A stretch of DNA of 64,000 nucleotides from Furfurilactobacillus milii (GCF_009864005.1 NZ_WEZQ01000006.1:61467-125466), one strand, 5' to 3'. Shown: positions 34,674-47,069, counted from the stretch's first letter. A program made the numbers and translations. Notes: generated from the sequence alone by a model not told the origin.

Positions 34674-37600
34674 CTACTTTGTTTCTTCATTTGTGGAGCC
34701 ATCAACTTCGTGCTTGCGACGTTTGCCAAGCAACATTGCTGATCCTGCGGCTAATGTTGCTACACCAAGCAATCCCATGACACCAGCTGATGATTCATTG
34801 GTATCTGGTAATGCGTTGGCAGCTGCAGTTGCCTTGTTTTCAACAATGTTTCCGTCTGCTTTAGCCGATGGTTGTGCTGACTGCTTAGCAGCTGGTGCTG
34901 CAAGCGTCGTGGCCTTGGCTTCAGGTTCTGACTTAACAGTTGCGTTCACCAATGGTTGGGCAATCGCTGACTTAGTTGTCGCTACACTCGCCTTTTCGGT
35001 TGCGGGTGCGGCCGTTTCGCTAGGTTGTTGATTAGAGCTGTTTTCACCAGTTTGAACATCATTTGTTCCTGACACGCCAGTAGTCCCTGTTGAGCCATTA
35101 GTACCGTTTGTTCCATTAGCACCATTTGTACCATTGGTACCATCGGTTCCGTTTGTGCCATTTGAACCACTAGTGCCGTTTGACCCATTAGTGCCAGCTA
35201 GTCCGTTAGCACCAGCCGATCCATCGGTGCCGTTCGTACCGTTAGCACCGGCTGACCCGTTAGTATCGTTCGTACCATTGGTTCCATTCGAACCATTAGT
35301 GCCATTCGTGCCAGCTGAACCATTGGTGCCGTTTGAGCCATCGGAACCATTAGTTGTGCCTGTCGAACCAGAACCTGCGGAAGTCGTGTTGTCGTAGTAG
35401 TCTTTAGGATCAACGGATACCGCTTGGGCATCAATCAAGGACTTGTACAACTTCACCTTGCCGGCAGGATCAACCGTGGTTGCCACGTCACCTTTGTTTG
35501 GCCCAGCGACTGTGACACTACCATCCGGATCAACGGTTACGACTTGGCCATTCAACGTTGCAGTACCGCCTGAAGTTGGAAATACCTGCGTACCAACTAC
35601 CTTACCTGAAGCATCAGTGGCTGTTGCGGTCGTGGTGCCATCAGAGTTCTTAGCAAACGTAACGTTTGTGCCAGTTGGATTACTGATTGTTGAACTCGTA
35701 ATCTTGTTTTCTGGATCACGGTTGATTGTCACTGAACCAGCAGGTGTCGTCTTAACTTCCGTTGAGCTGCCATCTGGTTTCTTCGTAACCACATCAACAA
35801 CCTTACCTGAGCCATTGGTTGTTGTTGCCGTGGTGCCAGTCTTTGGATCACCAGTCGTTGTTGTCGTGGTGCCATCCGAGTTGTGGGTAACTGTTGGTTC
35901 AGTAGTGGTACCTGTCGAACCAGTGCTGCCTTCAGATCCGGTCATACCTGTCGAACCGGTGCTACCTTCGGATCCGGTCGTACCTGTCGAGCCGGTGCTG
36001 CCCTCAGATCCGGTCGTACCTGTCGAACTGGTGCTACCTTCAGATCCGGTCGTACCTGTCGAACCGGTGCTACCTTCAGATCCGGTCGTACCTGTCGAAC
36101 CAGTGCTACCTTCAGATCCGGTCGTACCTGTCGAGCCAGTGCTGCCCTCAGATCCGGTCGTACCTGTCGAACTGGTGCTACCTTCAGATCCGGTCGTACC
36201 TGTCGAGCCGGTGCTACCTTCAGATCCGGTCGTACCTGTCGAACCAGTGCTACCTTCGGATCCGGTCGTACCTGTCGAGCCGGTGCTGCCCTCAGATCCG
36301 GTCGTACCTGTCGAACCAGTGCTACCTTCGGATCCGGTCGTACCTGTCGAACCAGTGCTACCTTCGGATCCGGTCGTACCTGTCGAGCCGGTGCTGCCCT
36401 CAGATCCGGTCGTACCTGTCGAACCGGTGCTGTCACTGCCAGCCGCTGAAGTGTTATCGTAGTAATTCTTTGGATCAACGGAGACACCCGTAGCATCAAT
36501 TAGGGTTCGTGAGCGCGTAACCTTGCCAGTAGGATCAACGTTTGTGTTAATGCTATCGGCCTTTGGTCCGCCAACAGTAAGGGTACCATCGCTACCTACT
36601 GTGGCTGTCTTTCCACCAACCGTAGCTGTTCCGCCATTTGCAGGAATCGTGGCAGTGCCGGTAACTTTACCAGTTGGATCAGTAGCCGTTGCGGTTGTCG
36701 TGCCATCGCTATTCTTAACAAGCGTAACTTTAGCACCGTCACGGTCGCCAACCGTTGCACCGGTAACGCTGCCCTTGGCATCCTTAGCAACAGTAGTGTA
36801 GCTACCGTCAGGATTGAAGGTTTGGTCAGTAGAGGTACCGTCACTGTTCTTTGTTGCAATCTCAGTGATGTTACCGTTGATACCCTTAGTGGTCGTAGTT
36901 ACTGCACCAGTCTTCGGATCCTTTGTAACGGTCGTGCTAGTACCGTCGCTATTTTGCGTCGTTTGACTATTTGCAGCACTAGAACCGGTCGTTTCAGTAT
37001 TAGTTACTTTCCCGTTAGGATCTTTTGTCACAACTTGGCTCGTGCCATCACTGTTCGGCGTAGTTGTCACGGTTGAACCATCGGAACCAGTGTCAACAGT
37101 TGATGTTATGTGACCTTGAGGATCCTTGTTAACAGTTTCAGTGCCGCCGCCTGAAGTTGGCGTTGTCGTTGAGGTGTTGCCGCTTGGGTCTTTGACCGTT
37201 GTTGACGTCGTGTCGCCAGCTGGATTCTTGGTAACGGTCTGGGTGCCACCATCTGAGGTCGGTGTCGTTGTTGAGGTGTTGCCAAACGGATCTTTGGTCG
37301 TTGTCGAGATCTCGTGACCAGAAGGATCTGTTGTCACCGTCTTCGTGCCACCGTCTGAGGTTGGCGTAGTAACTGAGACATTGCCTGATGGATCTTTAAC
37401 CGTAGTCGACGTAACGTTACCGTTTGGATCCCTATCAACGACCTTTGTGCCGCCATCTGAAGTTGGCGTTGTCGTCTCAGTCGCACCAGATGGAGTCGTT
37501 TCAACAGTCGAAATATCCTTGCCATTAGGATCTTTGTTAACGGTTGTGCTGCTACCATCTGAATGTGGTGTTGTCGTGCTGGTGTTGCCAAACGGATCTT

Positions 37601-40600
37601 TAGTAACAGTTGAGATAACATTGCCTTTGGAATCAGTGACTTGAGTCTTCGTGCCGCCATCTGAGGTTGGCGTTACCGTCGTCACATCTCCAGTGGTCGG
37701 ATTTGTAGTTACCTCGGATATAACATTTCCGTTGGCATCTTTGTTAACAGTTGAAATCGTCTTGCCGGATGAATCCTTAGTAGTTGCTGTCGTCGAACCA
37801 TCGGAGTTCTTAACTGTCGTAGTTGTGTTGCCATTAGGTAACGTTGTTGTCGAGCTACCATCTGAGCCAGTTGTCGTTGAACCAGTGTTACCGCCAGTTG
37901 TCGTCGTCGAAACTACCTTTCCATTGGCATCTTTCTTAACTACTGTAGAAGTACCATCGCTGTTTGGCGTTGTGGTAGTAGAGCTACCATCCTTAGCCGT
38001 AACCGTGGTGGACGTTACTTTACCAGTAGCATCCTTGGCAACAACCGTTGTGCTACCATCAGTGTTTGGTGTCGTAACGGTCGAGCTACCGTCAGGCTTC
38101 TTAACCGTTGTTGAGACAAGCGAACCTTGAGGGTCTTTAACTGTAGCCGTGGTAGTGCCATCTGACCCTGTTGTCGTGGCGGTTGTATTGCCGGCAGGAT
38201 CCTTAACTGTTGTAGAAATAACCTTGCCGGATGGATCAGCTGTTGTCGTGGTCGTTGAACCATCTGAGCCGGTTGTTGCTGTGACTTTGTTACCATTCGC
38301 ATCTGTCGTTTCCTTGGAAACAACGTTGCCGTTAGCATCCTTGGTGACAGTTGACAACGTGTCGCCACTTGCATTCTTGGTGACCACAACACTGCCACCA
38401 TCACTTGTTGGCGTAGTTGTAACCGTTCCACCATCAGTCGTTGGAACGACAGTGGATGTAACCTTGCCGTTAGCATCCTTCGTAACGGTCGACAATGTCT
38501 TACCTGAAGGATCCTTAAATACTGTCTGGCTAGTACCATCAGTCGATGTAGTGGTGGTTGCCGTATTGCCAAACGGATCAGTTGTCGTAGTTGAAGTTAC
38601 CTTCCCAGCGGAATCCTTGACGACACTAGTAGATGATCCATCTGAATTTGGCGTTGTTGTGACACTTGTACCATCAGCATTCTTCTTGGTCTCGGATACA
38701 AGCTTACCTTGAGGATCACGTTGCGTAGTAGTCGTTGAACCATCGCTGTTTGGAATGACTGTCGTCGTGCTACCATCGGATCCAGTCGTGGTTGTCGATA
38801 CCGTCTTACCAGCAGCATCCGTCACAACTGTTGTGCTAGAGCCGTCACTATTTGGCGTCGTTGTTGCTGATGTTACGACTTTACCAGCCTTGTCCTTATT
38901 AACAGTGGTACTTGAGCCATCGGAATTTGGCGTCGTTGTGCTTGAACTACCGTCGGCATTAGTCTTAACTGTGGAAAGTGTCTTACCATCTTTATCAGTG
39001 GTAACAGCGGTGGTTGAGCCATCACTATTTAATGTTGTCGTTACTTTATTGCCATTAGCATCTGTGCCAGTTGTACCGGTTGAACCAGTCGTACCACCAG
39101 TACTTGGCTTCATCGTTGTGTAGGCTGTGTTTGCAGTATCATAACCGGTTGAAGCTGCTGTGACACTGTCATTAGCAGCTTTTAGATTGGCTGCCGCTTT
39201 AGCAGCAGCATCACCGGCAGCAGTCGCATTTGATTGTGCGTTGGCTGGTGCGCCAGCTGCACTAGCTGCAGCTTGTACGTCACTGGCCGCACTGGTAGCA
39301 GCCTTAGTGGCCGTATCAGCGGCAGATGCTTTTGTCTTTGCATCAGATAACGCTGCACTAGCGGCACTTAATGCGGCGCTGGCCGCACTTTGGTTACCAG
39401 CTGCAATTGCGGAAGTGGCGGCAGATGTCTGTGCACTAGCCGTTGAAGCCGCTGCACTAACAGCAGCAGTGGCTGCATTTGCCTTAGCTGCTAGGTAACC
39501 TGCCTGAACTGCTTGCGCAGCATTAGCTGCTTCAGCAGCGGCGGCTTGTGCAGCAGCAGCATTCCGTGTTGCTTCCTGAGCTGCAGAGGTCGCGGTTTGA
39601 GCAATTGCTTTAGATTCTGTTGTGTTGGCCGCAGTTGCTGCAGACTGAGCAGCACTAGCAGATAAGGAAGCCGCTTTTGCTTCATTGGCTGCCCGTGTCG
39701 CATTGGCGGCTGCTTGAGCAGCTAATTCTTGGGCTTGCGTTGCTTTAACGGCAGCCGTTAACAAATTGTCACTGGCATCGGAGCCCTTTGAAGCCAAATC
39801 GTTGGCCGCAGATGCTGCCAGACTAGCTGCACCGGCAGCATCCTTAGAAGCTGTTGCGCCACTAGTAGCAAGAGTTGCATCGCTATTTGCATTGGCAGCC
39901 ATTGAGGTCGCATCGCTAGCAGCATTGTTCGTCGTAGTCGCAGCGGTGACAAATTGTAGTGCGCTCGTTGCATCTAATAATGCGTTTGTTGCACTGGTAA
40001 TCTGATCAGCTGTTGCTGCTGAGTCTTGATCCACTGCATGTGCTTGGTCCAAGGCCGTTTGCAAATTACTCCAACTAGTTGGTGTGTACTTTGAAGCATT
40101 ACTTGCTAGTGGAGCTGCGGTAATAGCAGCTTCAAGTCCTGACTTAGACAGCGTGATTGCAGTCATCGCAGCATCCAACTTTTTGAGTGTCTCATTAACA
40201 GTTGTCTGCGTTGCTGTTTTGTCGGCGCTTACTGTCTTTGCAGCACTTAGGGCCACAGCGAGTGATGAAAATTGAGTAGCGGTGGTGTTTGGATAAGCGC
40301 TTTGATTTTGTGAAACAGGGTCTGCAGCTGAGATTGCGGCGTTCAAAGCGTCTTTATTGGCTTCAACGTAGATCGGGTCGGAAACGTTCGTATTCAAATT
40401 AGTCAGCTGAACCCCAGTCGGTTGAACTGCATTGCTACCAGAGATGATCCCAACTGAAACGTGAGCTGTTGCTTCAACATACTTACCAGCTGTTAAAGGT
40501 GTCCCAACTTGAGTTGTCCAAGTACCGTCCTTAGCAACCTGAGTTGTCGTTTGTGCGTTAACAGAACCGTCTGGGTTATAAACGGTAACACTAACGGTGT

Positions 40601-43600
40601 AAACATTTAAATCATCAGAGGATGGTTTGTTCATTGTGGAAGAAGTAGCTGCTTCAGAAGATTTAGTAATTGTGGGAATCAAACTAGAAATTGTCCCGGA
40701 AATTGTACTTGAACCAACTTTAATATCGTTCTGGTTAACGTAAACGTATGGCGTTTGTGCCGCTGGTACACTGGCACTTGCGTAGCCTAGAGTACCCTGA
40801 GAAACATAACCATTAATCGTGTTAACACGTTGAATTTGGGCCGTAATCTGGTCACCAGTATTAATGTTTAACCCAGTCGTCGTAGTTCCAACAGTGTTCC
40901 CAAAGCTGGCAACAAAGGTTCCATCAGACTTGTTAATATTAGCTGTAGTGGTGGCGCCAGTGGTCGTGTCAGTGAAGACGATTTGATAAATATCACCCGG
41001 CATATCTGTTGAGGTATCAAGGGTTACTTTACCGGTAATGGTGTTAGTTCCTTGAACAACGGCCGATGTTAAATCATTGACTGTAAATTGCGGCACTAAT
41101 TTTTGTGCTTGATTAATTAGTGTAGCCGTACCGGAGGCTGCTGATGTTGAGTAGTTAGGCTGTGGCGTATTCGGTGTGATTGAGCTATCTGAATCAGCTG
41201 CAAAAGTATTCTCAAGGTCCTTGCTAGTCCCAGTCGCCAAATTCCAAGTGCCGGAGAATCCGTTTATAACTGTTTGATAAGTAATATCATTTAATGTCTG
41301 ATTACCAGTAATCCGTGGTAAGTACTGATTTGTCTCGTTAGACCATTTACCTAAATCAAGCATAAAGTAATATTGAACTGATGATTTTGAAGAAGCGGTT
41401 AGACTCTTGGAAACAAGTGTTAGTACCGGCTGTCCAGCGTTGTTATACGCAACTCTCAACATAAAATCACCACTTGCAAAAGCCGTGGATAATGCTTCGT
41501 TCTTAGCTGGATCAAGTGTAGCCGAGAGTGCGCTCGTGCCAGTGCCTAACTGAGTTGTACCTGACCATAGAACATAAGCCAAGTTGACATACTTTTGCCA
41601 ATCAGTCGTTTTAAAGAATGGTGTCAAACTAATCGGTAGCGTCCAAGTTGACGTGTAGCTCGGTACAACACTAATTCCAGAAAATGTCGATGAACCACCA
41701 AAGGTAACGGTACTAGTATTAACAATAGAAACTGTATTAAAACTACCCGGTCCACCAGCAAGGACACCACCTGTCCCTAAGGTATTCATACTGTTTACGG
41801 ATCCAGTAAATGAGGCACCATTACTATTGCCAATATTGACCAAATTCCCTTGATAAAAAGTCAAGTTAGAAGTAGCTTTTGTCATTGCCGTGTTGTCCAT
41901 GCTGGCATTGTCCAATAAGCTTTGGGCCACCTTAAGAGCATTGACAAAAGTTTGATATGTGTCTGTTGAATAATTGGCTGATGATGTGGCCGCACTCTGA
42001 GCATTCTTAACAGCATCTGACAATGCTGTCTTGGCTTTGGCGATTGTTGTGTTAGCAGGCGTTGCCGCCCATAATGCGCTTCTCAATGCATCTGCATCAG
42101 ACTGTAAGGATGCCGCCGTTGAATCATCATAAAGTGCACTCTTAGCCTTACTAATTGCACTCGTTAAAGTACTAAATGTATCAGCAGTGTAATCACCAGC
42201 AGAAAGTGTATCTGCCGTTTGAATATATTTATTCAAATTATTCCACGCAGAATTGGTCGTCGTTGTTAATCCATCAATTGCGGATTGAATAACTTTAGTG
42301 GCCTGATTAAGTTGATCAGGCGTACTAGTTGCCAATGGCGTGCCATCGCTCGAAAGTAATGTCTGAGCGGCTGAAATGGCGTTTTTGAGTGTCTGAGTAC
42401 TTTGTGAACCGTACGCACTACCTGAACCTTCTTCCAGTAATTGATCACCACCAGCAATTGCATCGCTCAAAAGAAGGTTCGTAGCAGTTGTCGTTAATAG
42501 GTTTTGATATGCCTTCTGAAGGTTATAACTGGAAGTACTAATTTGATCCGGAGTGGCAGCTCCATTATTCATAACTGCCTTAGCATAAACATAAGCACTG
42601 GCAAATGTGTCCCAGCTACTCTTTGTATATGCAGCGTATGCATAATTAGTCTTGGTAGCATCTGCGGTTTGGTTAGCGTTATATGTGACGCTAGTTGTAT
42701 TAAGAACATTTTGCAATGATGACAATGATCCAGATGGGATCAAAGCATCTAATGCCGTTTGTAGATTCTGCGTAGCCGTTTGAATGTCTTGCGCTGCGGA
42801 AGAACCTGAAATCTTCTGAGCGGCAGATTGAGCTGTTTGCAAATTCTGAATAGATGCAACTGTGTAGGACCCAGAATTATTCAACTTGGTCGTTGCACTG
42901 CTCATTACATTTCCTAATTGAGTGAACAATACAGATGATTTGTTAAGTTCCAGACCAGCCGTCGCGTCAGTTAATTTCTTGTACAAAACCGAGAATGTGT
43001 TCGCTGTAGTTGCAGAATCAGACAAACCAGCGTTAGCTGCTGATAATGCATCCGTATACGTTTTCCATGCAGCCGTCGTATATTCAGAAGCCGTTGTATT
43101 CGAATATTTCGTTTGATCAGCACTAATTGTATTTTGAAGTTGTGCTTGTCCGCCGGCCCCTAAGTTAGGAACCAAACTATCAATGGCAGCCTGCAATTGT
43201 TGCTGTGCTGATTTTAGTGCTGTTTTTGCGGCCGACTGTGTCATGCCGTTTGCATTAGCTAAAGCAGTTTGTAATAACGAATATGAAGCATTTGTGTAGT
43301 TAGCGGATTTTTCAGCTTGTGCCGCCGCTAATACCTTGCTGTAATCAGTCCACGCTTGGTTAGCAGCAGCACTAGTCGTTGCTGCTGAAGTAGTGGCAGC
43401 AGCTGAAGTAGCGGCGTCACTAGTAACCGCTGCATCTGTCCGCGTAATTTCTTGTGGTGTACCAGTTTCAGCAAACGCCGCTAAGGCTGCTGACTTAGCA
43501 TCGGCAACCTGTTGACTAGTCGCATTATCTGGTAAAGCAGTCACCTGTTTAGTCGGCGCCGTGGAAGCCGCTGATGTTTGTGATGCTACTGTTGATGTAT

Positions 43601-44342
43601 TTGTTGTCGCAGATGCTGGTGCCGTCGATGTCTGGGCGGCATCACTAGTTTGACTTGTGGTTGATGCAGTAACCGGCGAAGTCGTTGCATCCTTGGATTG
43701 ACTTGCTTGATCAGTCTTTGCTTGACTCGTGGTTGATGCTGGCGAAGTCGATGTTTGTGCATCCTTTGTAGCACCTGCCACAGACGCTGGCGCCGTGGAT
43801 GTTTGAACATCCTTTGCAGTGCTTGTTGCGGATGCAGGTGCAGTTGAGGTTTGAACATCTTTTGCCTGACTAGCTGTCGATGTCTGTGCCTCACTTGCCT
43901 GGCTTGTCACCGATGCAGGTGCAGTTGAGGTTTGTGCTGTCAGTGTTTTGCTGGCTACAGAACTAGGTGCAGTTGATGCTTGCGAATTCGTCGTTTGCGA
44001 CGAAGCAGTGCTAGTCTTTACGGAAGACTGACTTGCGGCTGCAGACGCAGGTGCAACAGAAGTTGGTGCAGCACTCGCCGTAGCGTTTGTTTGCGTAACA
44101 CTCGTTGAGAACTCCAACGGTGCATTCGTTTGCTTAGTTGCGTCAGTTTGGGGATCAGTAGTGTTACTGCCATTAGTACTGGTCGCGTCGGCTTTTGCGG
44201 CTTGTTCACCACCAGCTAAAAGTCCACCGAACGTAAAAACAGTGATTCCGGCAAACAGCCACTGCTTCCCCGCTTTATACATTTTATAGTGTTCTTTCGT
44301 ACTTGTTATTGTGTCTGCAATCTCTTCATTCTTACGTGACAT
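34674..44342 (-). CDS. Giant KxYKxGKxW/LPxTxE cell-wall adhesin, 3222 residues (copy 1)
   Basis: The ATG at 44342 follows GGGGGG. Residues 20-28 are KMYKAGKQW, the KxYKxGKxW signal motif, with cleavage near AKADA. Then come: Ser/Thr/Ala low-complexity stalk (about 55-300); FIVAR-like helical repeats (about 340-860); a beta-rich lectin-like domain (about 870-1110); a beta-sandwich pair (about 1130-1330); more FIVAR-like units; an Ala-rich helical stretch (about 1464-1727); Ser/Thr-rich DPxGK-turn repeats (about 1742-2620); collagen-like Gly-X-Y repeats (about 2635-2812 and 2982-3091). The sorting signal is LPDTNE (3178-3183), a hydrophobic span and KRRKH. Likely a glycosylated adhesin binding sugars or host/plant surfaces. 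Paralogue of the broken gene upstream. Confidence 0.9.
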   Translation of the reverse strand: MSRKNEEIADTITSTKEHYKMYKAGKQWLFAGITVFTFGGLLAGGEQAAKADATSTNGSNTTDPQTDATKQTNAPLEFSTSVTQTNATASAAPTSVAPASAAASQSSVKTSTASSQTTNSQASTAPSSVASKTLTAQTSTAPASVTSQASEAQTSTASQAKDVQTSTAPASATSTAKDVQTSTAPASVAGATKDAQTSTSPASTTSQAKTDQASQSKDATTSPVTASTTSQTSDAAQTSTAPASATTNTSTVASQTSAASTAPTKQVTALPDNATSQQVADAKSAALAAFAETGTPQEITRTDAAVTSDAATSAAATTSAATTSAAANQAWTDYSKVLAAAQAEKSANYTNASYSLLQTALANANGMTQSAAKTALKSAQQQLQAAIDSLVPNLGAGGQAQLQNTISADQTKYSNTTASEYTTAAWKTYTDALSAANAGLSDSATTANTFSVLYKKLTDATAGLELNKSSVLFTQLGNVMSSATTKLNNSGSYTVASIQNLQTAQSAAQKISGSSAAQDIQTATQNLQTALDALIPSGSLSSLQNVLNTTSVTYNANQTADATKTNYAYAAYTKSSWDTFASAYVYAKAVMNNGAATPDQISTSSYNLQKAYQNLLTTTATNLLLSDAIAGGDQLLEEGSGSAYGSQSTQTLKNAISAAQTLLSSDGTPLATSTPDQLNQATKVIQSAIDGLTTTTNSAWNNLNKYIQTADTLSAGDYTADTFSTLTSAISKAKSALYDDSTAASLQSDADALRSALWAATPANTTIAKAKTALSDAVKNAQSAATSSANYSTDTYQTFVNALKVAQSLLDNASMDNTAMTKATSNLTFYQGNLVNIGNSNGASFTGSVNSMNTLGTGGVLAGGPGSFNTVSIVNTSTVTFGGSSTFSGISVVPSYTSTWTLPISLTPFFKTTDWQKYVNLAYVLWSGTTQLGTGTSALSATLDPAKNEALSTAFASGDFMLRVAYNNAGQPVLTLVSKSLTASSKSSVQYYFMLDLGKWSNETNQYLPRITGNQTLNDITYQTVINGFSGTWNLATGTSKDLENTFAADSDSSITPNTPQPNYSTSAASGTATLINQAQKLVPQFTVNDLTSAVVQGTNTITGKVTLDTSTDMPGDIYQIVFTDTTTGATTTANINKSDGTFVASFGNTVGTTTTGLNINTGDQITAQIQRVNTINGYVSQGTLGYASASVPAAQTPYVYVNQNDIKVGSSTISGTISSLIPTITKSSEAATSSTMNKPSSDDLNVYTVSVTVYNPDGSVNAQTTTQVAKDGTWTTQVGTPLTAGKYVEATAHVSVGIISGSNAVQPTGVQLTNLNTNVSDPIYVEANKDALNAAISAADPVSQNQSAYPNTTATQFSSLAVALSAAKTVSADKTATQTTVNETLKKLDAAMTAITLSKSGLEAAITAAPLASNASKYTPTSWSNLQTALDQAHAVDQDSAATADQITSATNALLDATSALQFVTAATTTNNAASDATSMAANANSDATLATSGATASKDAAGAASLAASAANDLASKGSDASDNLLTAAVKATQAQELAAQAAANATRAANEAKAASLSASAAQSAATAANTTESKAIAQTATSAAQEATRNAAAAQAAAAEAANAAQAVQAGYLAAKANAATAAVSAAASTASAQTSAATSAIAAGNQSAASAALSAASAALSDAKTKASAADTATKAATSAASDVQAAASAAGAPANAQSNATAAGDAAAKAAANLKAANDSVTAASTGYDTANTAYTTMKPSTGGTTGSTGTTGTDANGNKVTTTLNSDGSTTAVTTDKDGKTLSTVKTNADGSSSTTTPNSDGSSTTVNKDKAGKVVTSATTTPNSDGSSTTVVTDAAGKTVSTTTTGSDGSTTTVIPNSDGSTTTTQRDPQGKLVSETKKNADGTSVTTTPNSDGSSTSVVKDSAGKVTSTTTTDPFGNTATTTTSTDGTSQTVFKDPSGKTLSTVTKDANGKVTSTVVPTTDGGTVTTTPTSDGGSVVVTKNASGDTLSTVTKDANGNVVSKETTDANGNKVTATTGSDGSTTTTTADPSGKVISTTVKDPAGNTTATTTGSDGTTTATVKDPQGSLVSTTVKKPDGSSTVTTPNTDGSTTVVAKDATGKVTSTTVTAKDGSSTTTTPNSDGTSTVVKKDANGKVVSTTTTGGNTGSTTTGSDGSSTTTLPNGNTTTTVKNSDGSTTATTKDSSGKTISTVNKDANGNVISEVTTNPTTGDVTTVTPTSDGGTKTQVTDSKGNVISTVTKDPFGNTSTTTPHSDGSSTTVNKDPNGKDISTVETTPSGATETTTPTSDGGTKVVDRDPNGNVTSTTVKDPSGNVSVTTPTSDGGTKTVTTDPSGHEISTTTKDPFGNTSTTTPTSDGGTQTVTKNPAGDTTSTTVKDPSGNTSTTTPTSGGGTETVNKDPQGHITSTVDTGSDGSTVTTTPNSDGTSQVVTKDPNGKVTNTETTGSSAANSQTTQNSDGTSTTVTKDPKTGAVTTTTKGINGNITEIATKNSDGTSTDQTFNPDGSYTTVAKDAKGSVTGATVGDRDGAKVTLVKNSDGTTTATATDPTGKVTGTATIPANGGTATVGGKTATVGSDGTLTVGGPKADSINTNVDPTGKVTRSRTLIDATGVSVDPKNYYDNTSAAGSDSTGSTGTTGSEGSTGSTGTTGSEGSTGSTGTTGSEGSTGSTGTTGSEGSTGSTGTTGSEGSTGSTGTTGSEGSTGSTGTTGSEGSTSSTGTTGSEGSTGSTGTTGSEGSTGSTGTTGSEGSTGSTGTTGSEGSTSSTGTTGSEGSTGSTGTTGSEGSTGSTGMTGSEGSTGSTGTTTEPTVTHNSDGTTTTTTGDPKTGTTATTTNGSGKVVDVVTKKPDGSSTEVKTTPAGSVTINRDPENKITSSTISNPTGTNVTFAKNSDGTTTATATDASGKVVGTQVFPTSGGTATLNGQVVTVDPDGSVTVAGPNKGDVATTVDPAGKVKLYKSLIDAQAVSVDPKDYYDNTTSAGSGSTGTTNGSDGSNGTNGSAGTNGTNGSNGTNGTNDTNGSAGANGTNGTDGSAGANGLAGTNGSNGTSGSNGTNGTDGTNGTNGANGTNGTNGSTGTTGVSGTNDVQTGENSSNQQPSETAAPATEKASVATTKSAIAQPLVNATVKSEPEAKATTLAAPAAKQSAQPSAKADGNIVENKATAAANALPDTNESSAGVMGLLGVATLAAGSAMLLGKRRKHEVDGSTNEETK
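35070..35395 (-). repeat. Gly-X-Asn collagen-like triplet region in adhesin 1
   Basis: About 110 codons of Gly-X-Y triplets in which Y is mostly Asn, Thr, Ser or Asp ([14 protein letters not shown] pattern). Proline is absent. NGT and NGS sequons recur many times as a by-product of the pattern. Degenerate 9-base repeats such as GGTACGAATGG-type units make it prone to slippage. Confidence 0.85.
35905..36437 (-). repeat. 36-bp tandem repeats coding for Gly-X-Y ([12 protein letters not shown])
   Basis: About 14.7 nearly identical 36-base units, each coding for the 12-residue [12 protein letters not shown], which is four Gly-X-Y triplets. Variants include two STSS units and one GMT unit near the 3' side. 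The high identity of the DNA suggests recent expansion. Long open frames on the opposite strand here are a shadow of this repeat. Confidence 0.92.
36480..39115 (-). repeat. Ser/Thr-rich DPxGK/TTTPxSDG repeats of adhesin 1
   Basis: About 880 codons of degenerate repeats alternating TTTPxSDGGT strands with DPxGKxxST turns, each full unit about 34 residues with shorter variants. The pattern suggests stacked beta hairpins, somewhat like YD repeats. Ser and Thr density makes it the best candidate for GtfA-dependent O-glycosylation. Confidence 0.85.
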
Positions 44343-44863
44343 TTTCAACAACCCCCCTGAAATTAAACACTGATAAAGTAACTAACAATAAATATGGATA
44401 AAATCAATCATAGATTGGATGCAAATAGCATAAAAAAATTATTAAATATGTTTATTAACGTTATATGATGTTATTTGTGAACCCCGTATACTATTGTGTG
44501 TAAACGATTTGCCTTTTTTTCATTAAAATTCATCCCCTTGATTGATTTCAAACAGAGTGTAGCACGCAAATGGTCTACTTGTACAATTATAATTTATGCC
44601 GAAAACAGTATATTAATAAACACGCATGTACAATTGGTATACATAAAAAATTATGTCTCATCTAATTCGGTTGTGCACCAAGTAATTTCGAATTTAAGCC
44701 ACTTAACTAACCTACTTTAAAATCCGTTTAGTACCCTGACTAGATTATTCGCTAAAGTGTCTTAATTTTTTAACTATTATTCAATCACCATCAAATAAAC
44801 ACGCCGACCATTTAGCTGAAATATGGACAGTATCAAACTTATATTACTTAATAAATGATCCGA
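44343..44863 (-). promoter_or_regulatory. AT-rich leader and presumed promoter of adhesin 1
   Basis: About 520 bases without a gene, between the terminator at 44865 and the adhesin start. It is AT-rich with no clear palindrome, no cre site and no supportable open frame. The adhesin promoter must be here, but I cannot fix its -10 and -35. Confidence 0.4.
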
Positions 44864-44864
44864 C

Positions 44865-44897
44865 AAAAAAGGAGCACTCATAATGAGTACTCCTTTT
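44865..44897 (-). terminator. Terminator after the second coiled-coil gene
   Basis: GGAGCACTCAT and ATGAGTACTCC arms with A and T tracts on both sides, giving TTTTTT on the minus strand. It separates the two adhesin modules. Confidence 0.85.
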
Positions 44898-44923
44898 AAA
44901 AGCCACTATTGGCATCATTCAAG

Positions 44924-46894
44924 CTATCCTACTTTAGGAATATAAATCCGCGTCTTAACCTTCTTTTCCTTCGGCTTTGGTGCGACCATCCCCGTTGGAT
45001 CGACAACCTGAATGTGCATGTCACGGTTCAAACGTTTAATTAAGGACTGGTGAACCTGCTCGTTGCTGACCAACACATTATTGATTGGTGAGTCATCTGC
45101 AATGATTGCGTCGATAAGTGATTCATCGGCGGTGGAACTAATCAACGGTACCAATTCAAATTTACGAGCGCAGTCGTTCAATAATTGTTTGAAGAATGGT
45201 GCTTCAGTACCAATAATCAAAGAGTCTTGACTTCGTGTCAAAGCATGTGAAATCAGCCACCATTCATAAAAAGAGGCTTCACTGTCAAAAGCGTGTTCCA
45301 CAATCTTAGCATCTTCAGTGGATTGAACTACCACGTGATCTGGGAAGTAAACTTTTTCCAGTGCCACACTGTGATCAGGTCGGTAGTAAATTTCCGAGGC
45401 TGCTTTGGTGGCATCATGAGGATCGGCATATTGCGTGGCCAACAAAATATTTTGTGAATCATAAATTGCCATCTTATAAAGCTGCTTATCTTGATAATAC
45501 ATCACGCTCGACAATGACCGATCCGTACGATACTGCAATGTGACTACTTGAGAACCTGTTTTAGATTTAATCTTTTCAGGTTGTTCACGGGTTCCTTCTT
45601 CTACCTGCCATTCTTGCGCTTGGTCCAGTGGCAAGACAACATCCGTTTGATGCGACTGATGGCGGCCATCATGTTGCATAGCTAAGTACGGATTTATCAA
45701 ATCGTGTGCATGGCGCAAGATTCCCTGACTTTGATAAGTGGACCAAATTGAACCTAACTCACGATTGAAATCAGTCGTCAGAATATCATATTTGGTCCGC
45801 GTATTATCGAAGAGCTGGTCAATGCGTTGCAGGCTGAACTCGCCATTAAGCTCACCCAGTGGGAGCAACGTATTCGAATATAATACATAGTGGCGTTTAG
45901 GATCAAAGTTGTATGTATCAATGACCTTCGTCGAGTTAAAGTAAAATTTCATGCGATCTGCCAGCTCATCGAAGCTCTGACTCAAAACATTCTTCTGTGA
46001 TCGTAGTTCACCAAGCTTTTCATCGTCCTGTGACAGTTGTTTTTGCTGGTCTGATAATTGTGTCGTCAGTGTCTCCACCTGATGTTTTAAATCAATGATG
46101 CGCTGATTGTCAGCCGCCTGTTGAGACGCCTCTTGAATCTGGTGATGAAGTTCGTCAATTGTAGCTTGTTCCTGATTAGCACTAGTTGTGAGGCCGTTCA
46201 AAGTCAGCTTGAGATCATGATCCTGCGCATTAATTGCAGTAATCTGTTGCCGTTTATCGTTGATTACCGACATCATGTCTGTCAAATTCGACTGCGTGTT
46301 GATGGCTCCAATTAATGTGTGTTCTTGGTCACTCAGGGACTGTCGTTCCTTTTTTACTGTGTCTAGCTGTGCCTGCAACATTCGCAACGTCCGTTCGTGT
46401 TTCTCACAAGAGTGTTGTAGTTCCTGACGATGTGCATCATCCTGTTTGATTTTGGCTAACAAAGCCGTTCGTTTAGCCTGTAATTTTCCAAACGTCTCAA
46501 AATGAGCATTGCGCTGTTCGCTGGCAACTTCATATAAACGATTAACATGACGGGATTGTGACCGTAACAAGTCCTTTTCAGTCAGCAACTTGGAGCGCAA
46601 GTGACCACGTGCAGTTCCATACTGTTCATTCAGCTGATCCACTTGTTGTTCAAGTTGTTGCCGTTCTTCAACTGCATCTTCCAAAGATTGCGCATCATCG
46701 CGGTTAATTTCATTGGCCACAACATCCTGCTGGTCGTCCTGACCATCTTGGAGTTGGGCCGTTGTGTGAATTATCGTTTTTGTTGCCGCAGCAGACTGTT
46801 GACCTGCCGCTGAATTGGAAACCCTCGTTTTAGTTGTCGATTCGTGGCGGTGTGTTGGCACCGTCATCTGCTTTTTTCCGCCAAACAACTTCAT
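44924..46894 (-). CDS. Coiled-coil protein with GtfB-like C-terminal domain (copy 2)
   Basis: A 656-residue paralogue of the protein at 32487. Both begin MKLFG and end TRIYIPKV with one further residue. Residues about 60-310 are coiled coil (ERQQLEQQVDQLNEQYGTAR and further heptads); residues about 315-656 form the GtfB-like domain (RSLSSVMYYQDKQLYKMAIYD, ASEIYYRPDHSVALEKVYF, FYEWWLISHALT). The C-terminal half is much better conserved between copies than the coil, suggesting that the folded domain carries the shared function and the coil tolerates drift. It follows the frameshifted adhesin and shares its transcript apart from the double hairpin between them. Confidence 0.78.
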   Translation of the reverse strand: MKLFGGKKQMTVPTHRHESTTKTRVSNSAAGQQSAAATKTIIHTTAQLQDGQDDQQDVVANEINRDDAQSLEDAVEERQQLEQQVDQLNEQYGTARGHLRSKLLTEKDLLRSQSRHVNRLYEVASEQRNAHFETFGKLQAKRTALLAKIKQDDAHRQELQHSCEKHERTLRMLQAQLDTVKKERQSLSDQEHTLIGAINTQSNLTDMMSVINDKRQQITAINAQDHDLKLTLNGLTTSANQEQATIDELHHQIQEASQQAADNQRIIDLKHQVETLTTQLSDQQKQLSQDDEKLGELRSQKNVLSQSFDELADRMKFYFNSTKVIDTYNFDPKRHYVLYSNTLLPLGELNGEFSLQRIDQLFDNTRTKYDILTTDFNRELGSIWSTYQSQGILRHAHDLINPYLAMQHDGRHQSHQTDVVLPLDQAQEWQVEEGTREQPEKIKSKTGSQVVTLQYRTDRSLSSVMYYQDKQLYKMAIYDSQNILLATQYADPHDATKAASEIYYRPDHSVALEKVYFPDHVVVQSTEDAKIVEHAFDSEASFYEWWLISHALTRSQDSLIIGTEAPFFKQLLNDCARKFELVPLISSTADESLIDAIIADDSPINNVLVSNEQVHQSLIKRLNRDMHIQVVDPTGMVAPKPKEKKVKTRIYIPKVG

Positions 46895-47001
46895 GAAACC
46901 CTACCCCCAGTCTATCTTTAAAAAGTCCATATCGTTGTGGTGTTAATTCAAATCTACCAATATTAAAGCGATTTTTTAATTTTAATTTCGATGAGTTTGA
47001 C

Positions 47002-47069
47002 GTCATCTATTCAGGGGACTTTCGTTTGAAAATCCCCTCAATAGGTGACGGGAAACAATTATGTTTCCC
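47002..47069 (-). other. Intercistronic double-hairpin RNA element (copy 2)
   Basis: On the minus strand GGGAAAC pairs with GTTTCCC in a first hairpin. A second pairs TCATCTATT with AATAGGTGA and AGGGGA with TCCCCT around a 6-base loop, and repeats the mismatches seen in copy 1. The flanking sequence is not conserved to the same degree. It lies 94 bases after the adhesin stop and 108 before the coiled-coil start. Confidence 0.75.

Noticed and set aside
34360..36462. Long plus-strand open frames opposite the adhesin C-terminus, including one of 339 codons coding for [12 protein letters not shown] repeats
   Set aside because: They are antisense shadows of the 36-bp and Ser/Thr repeats; the minus-strand gene has a signal peptide, sorting signal and ribosome site, and the plus frames have none of these.
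37651..39123. Several plus-strand Val/Pro/Ser-rich open frames over the repeat region
   Set aside because: Repeat periodicity keeps antisense frames open; no ribosome sites and no recognisable domains.
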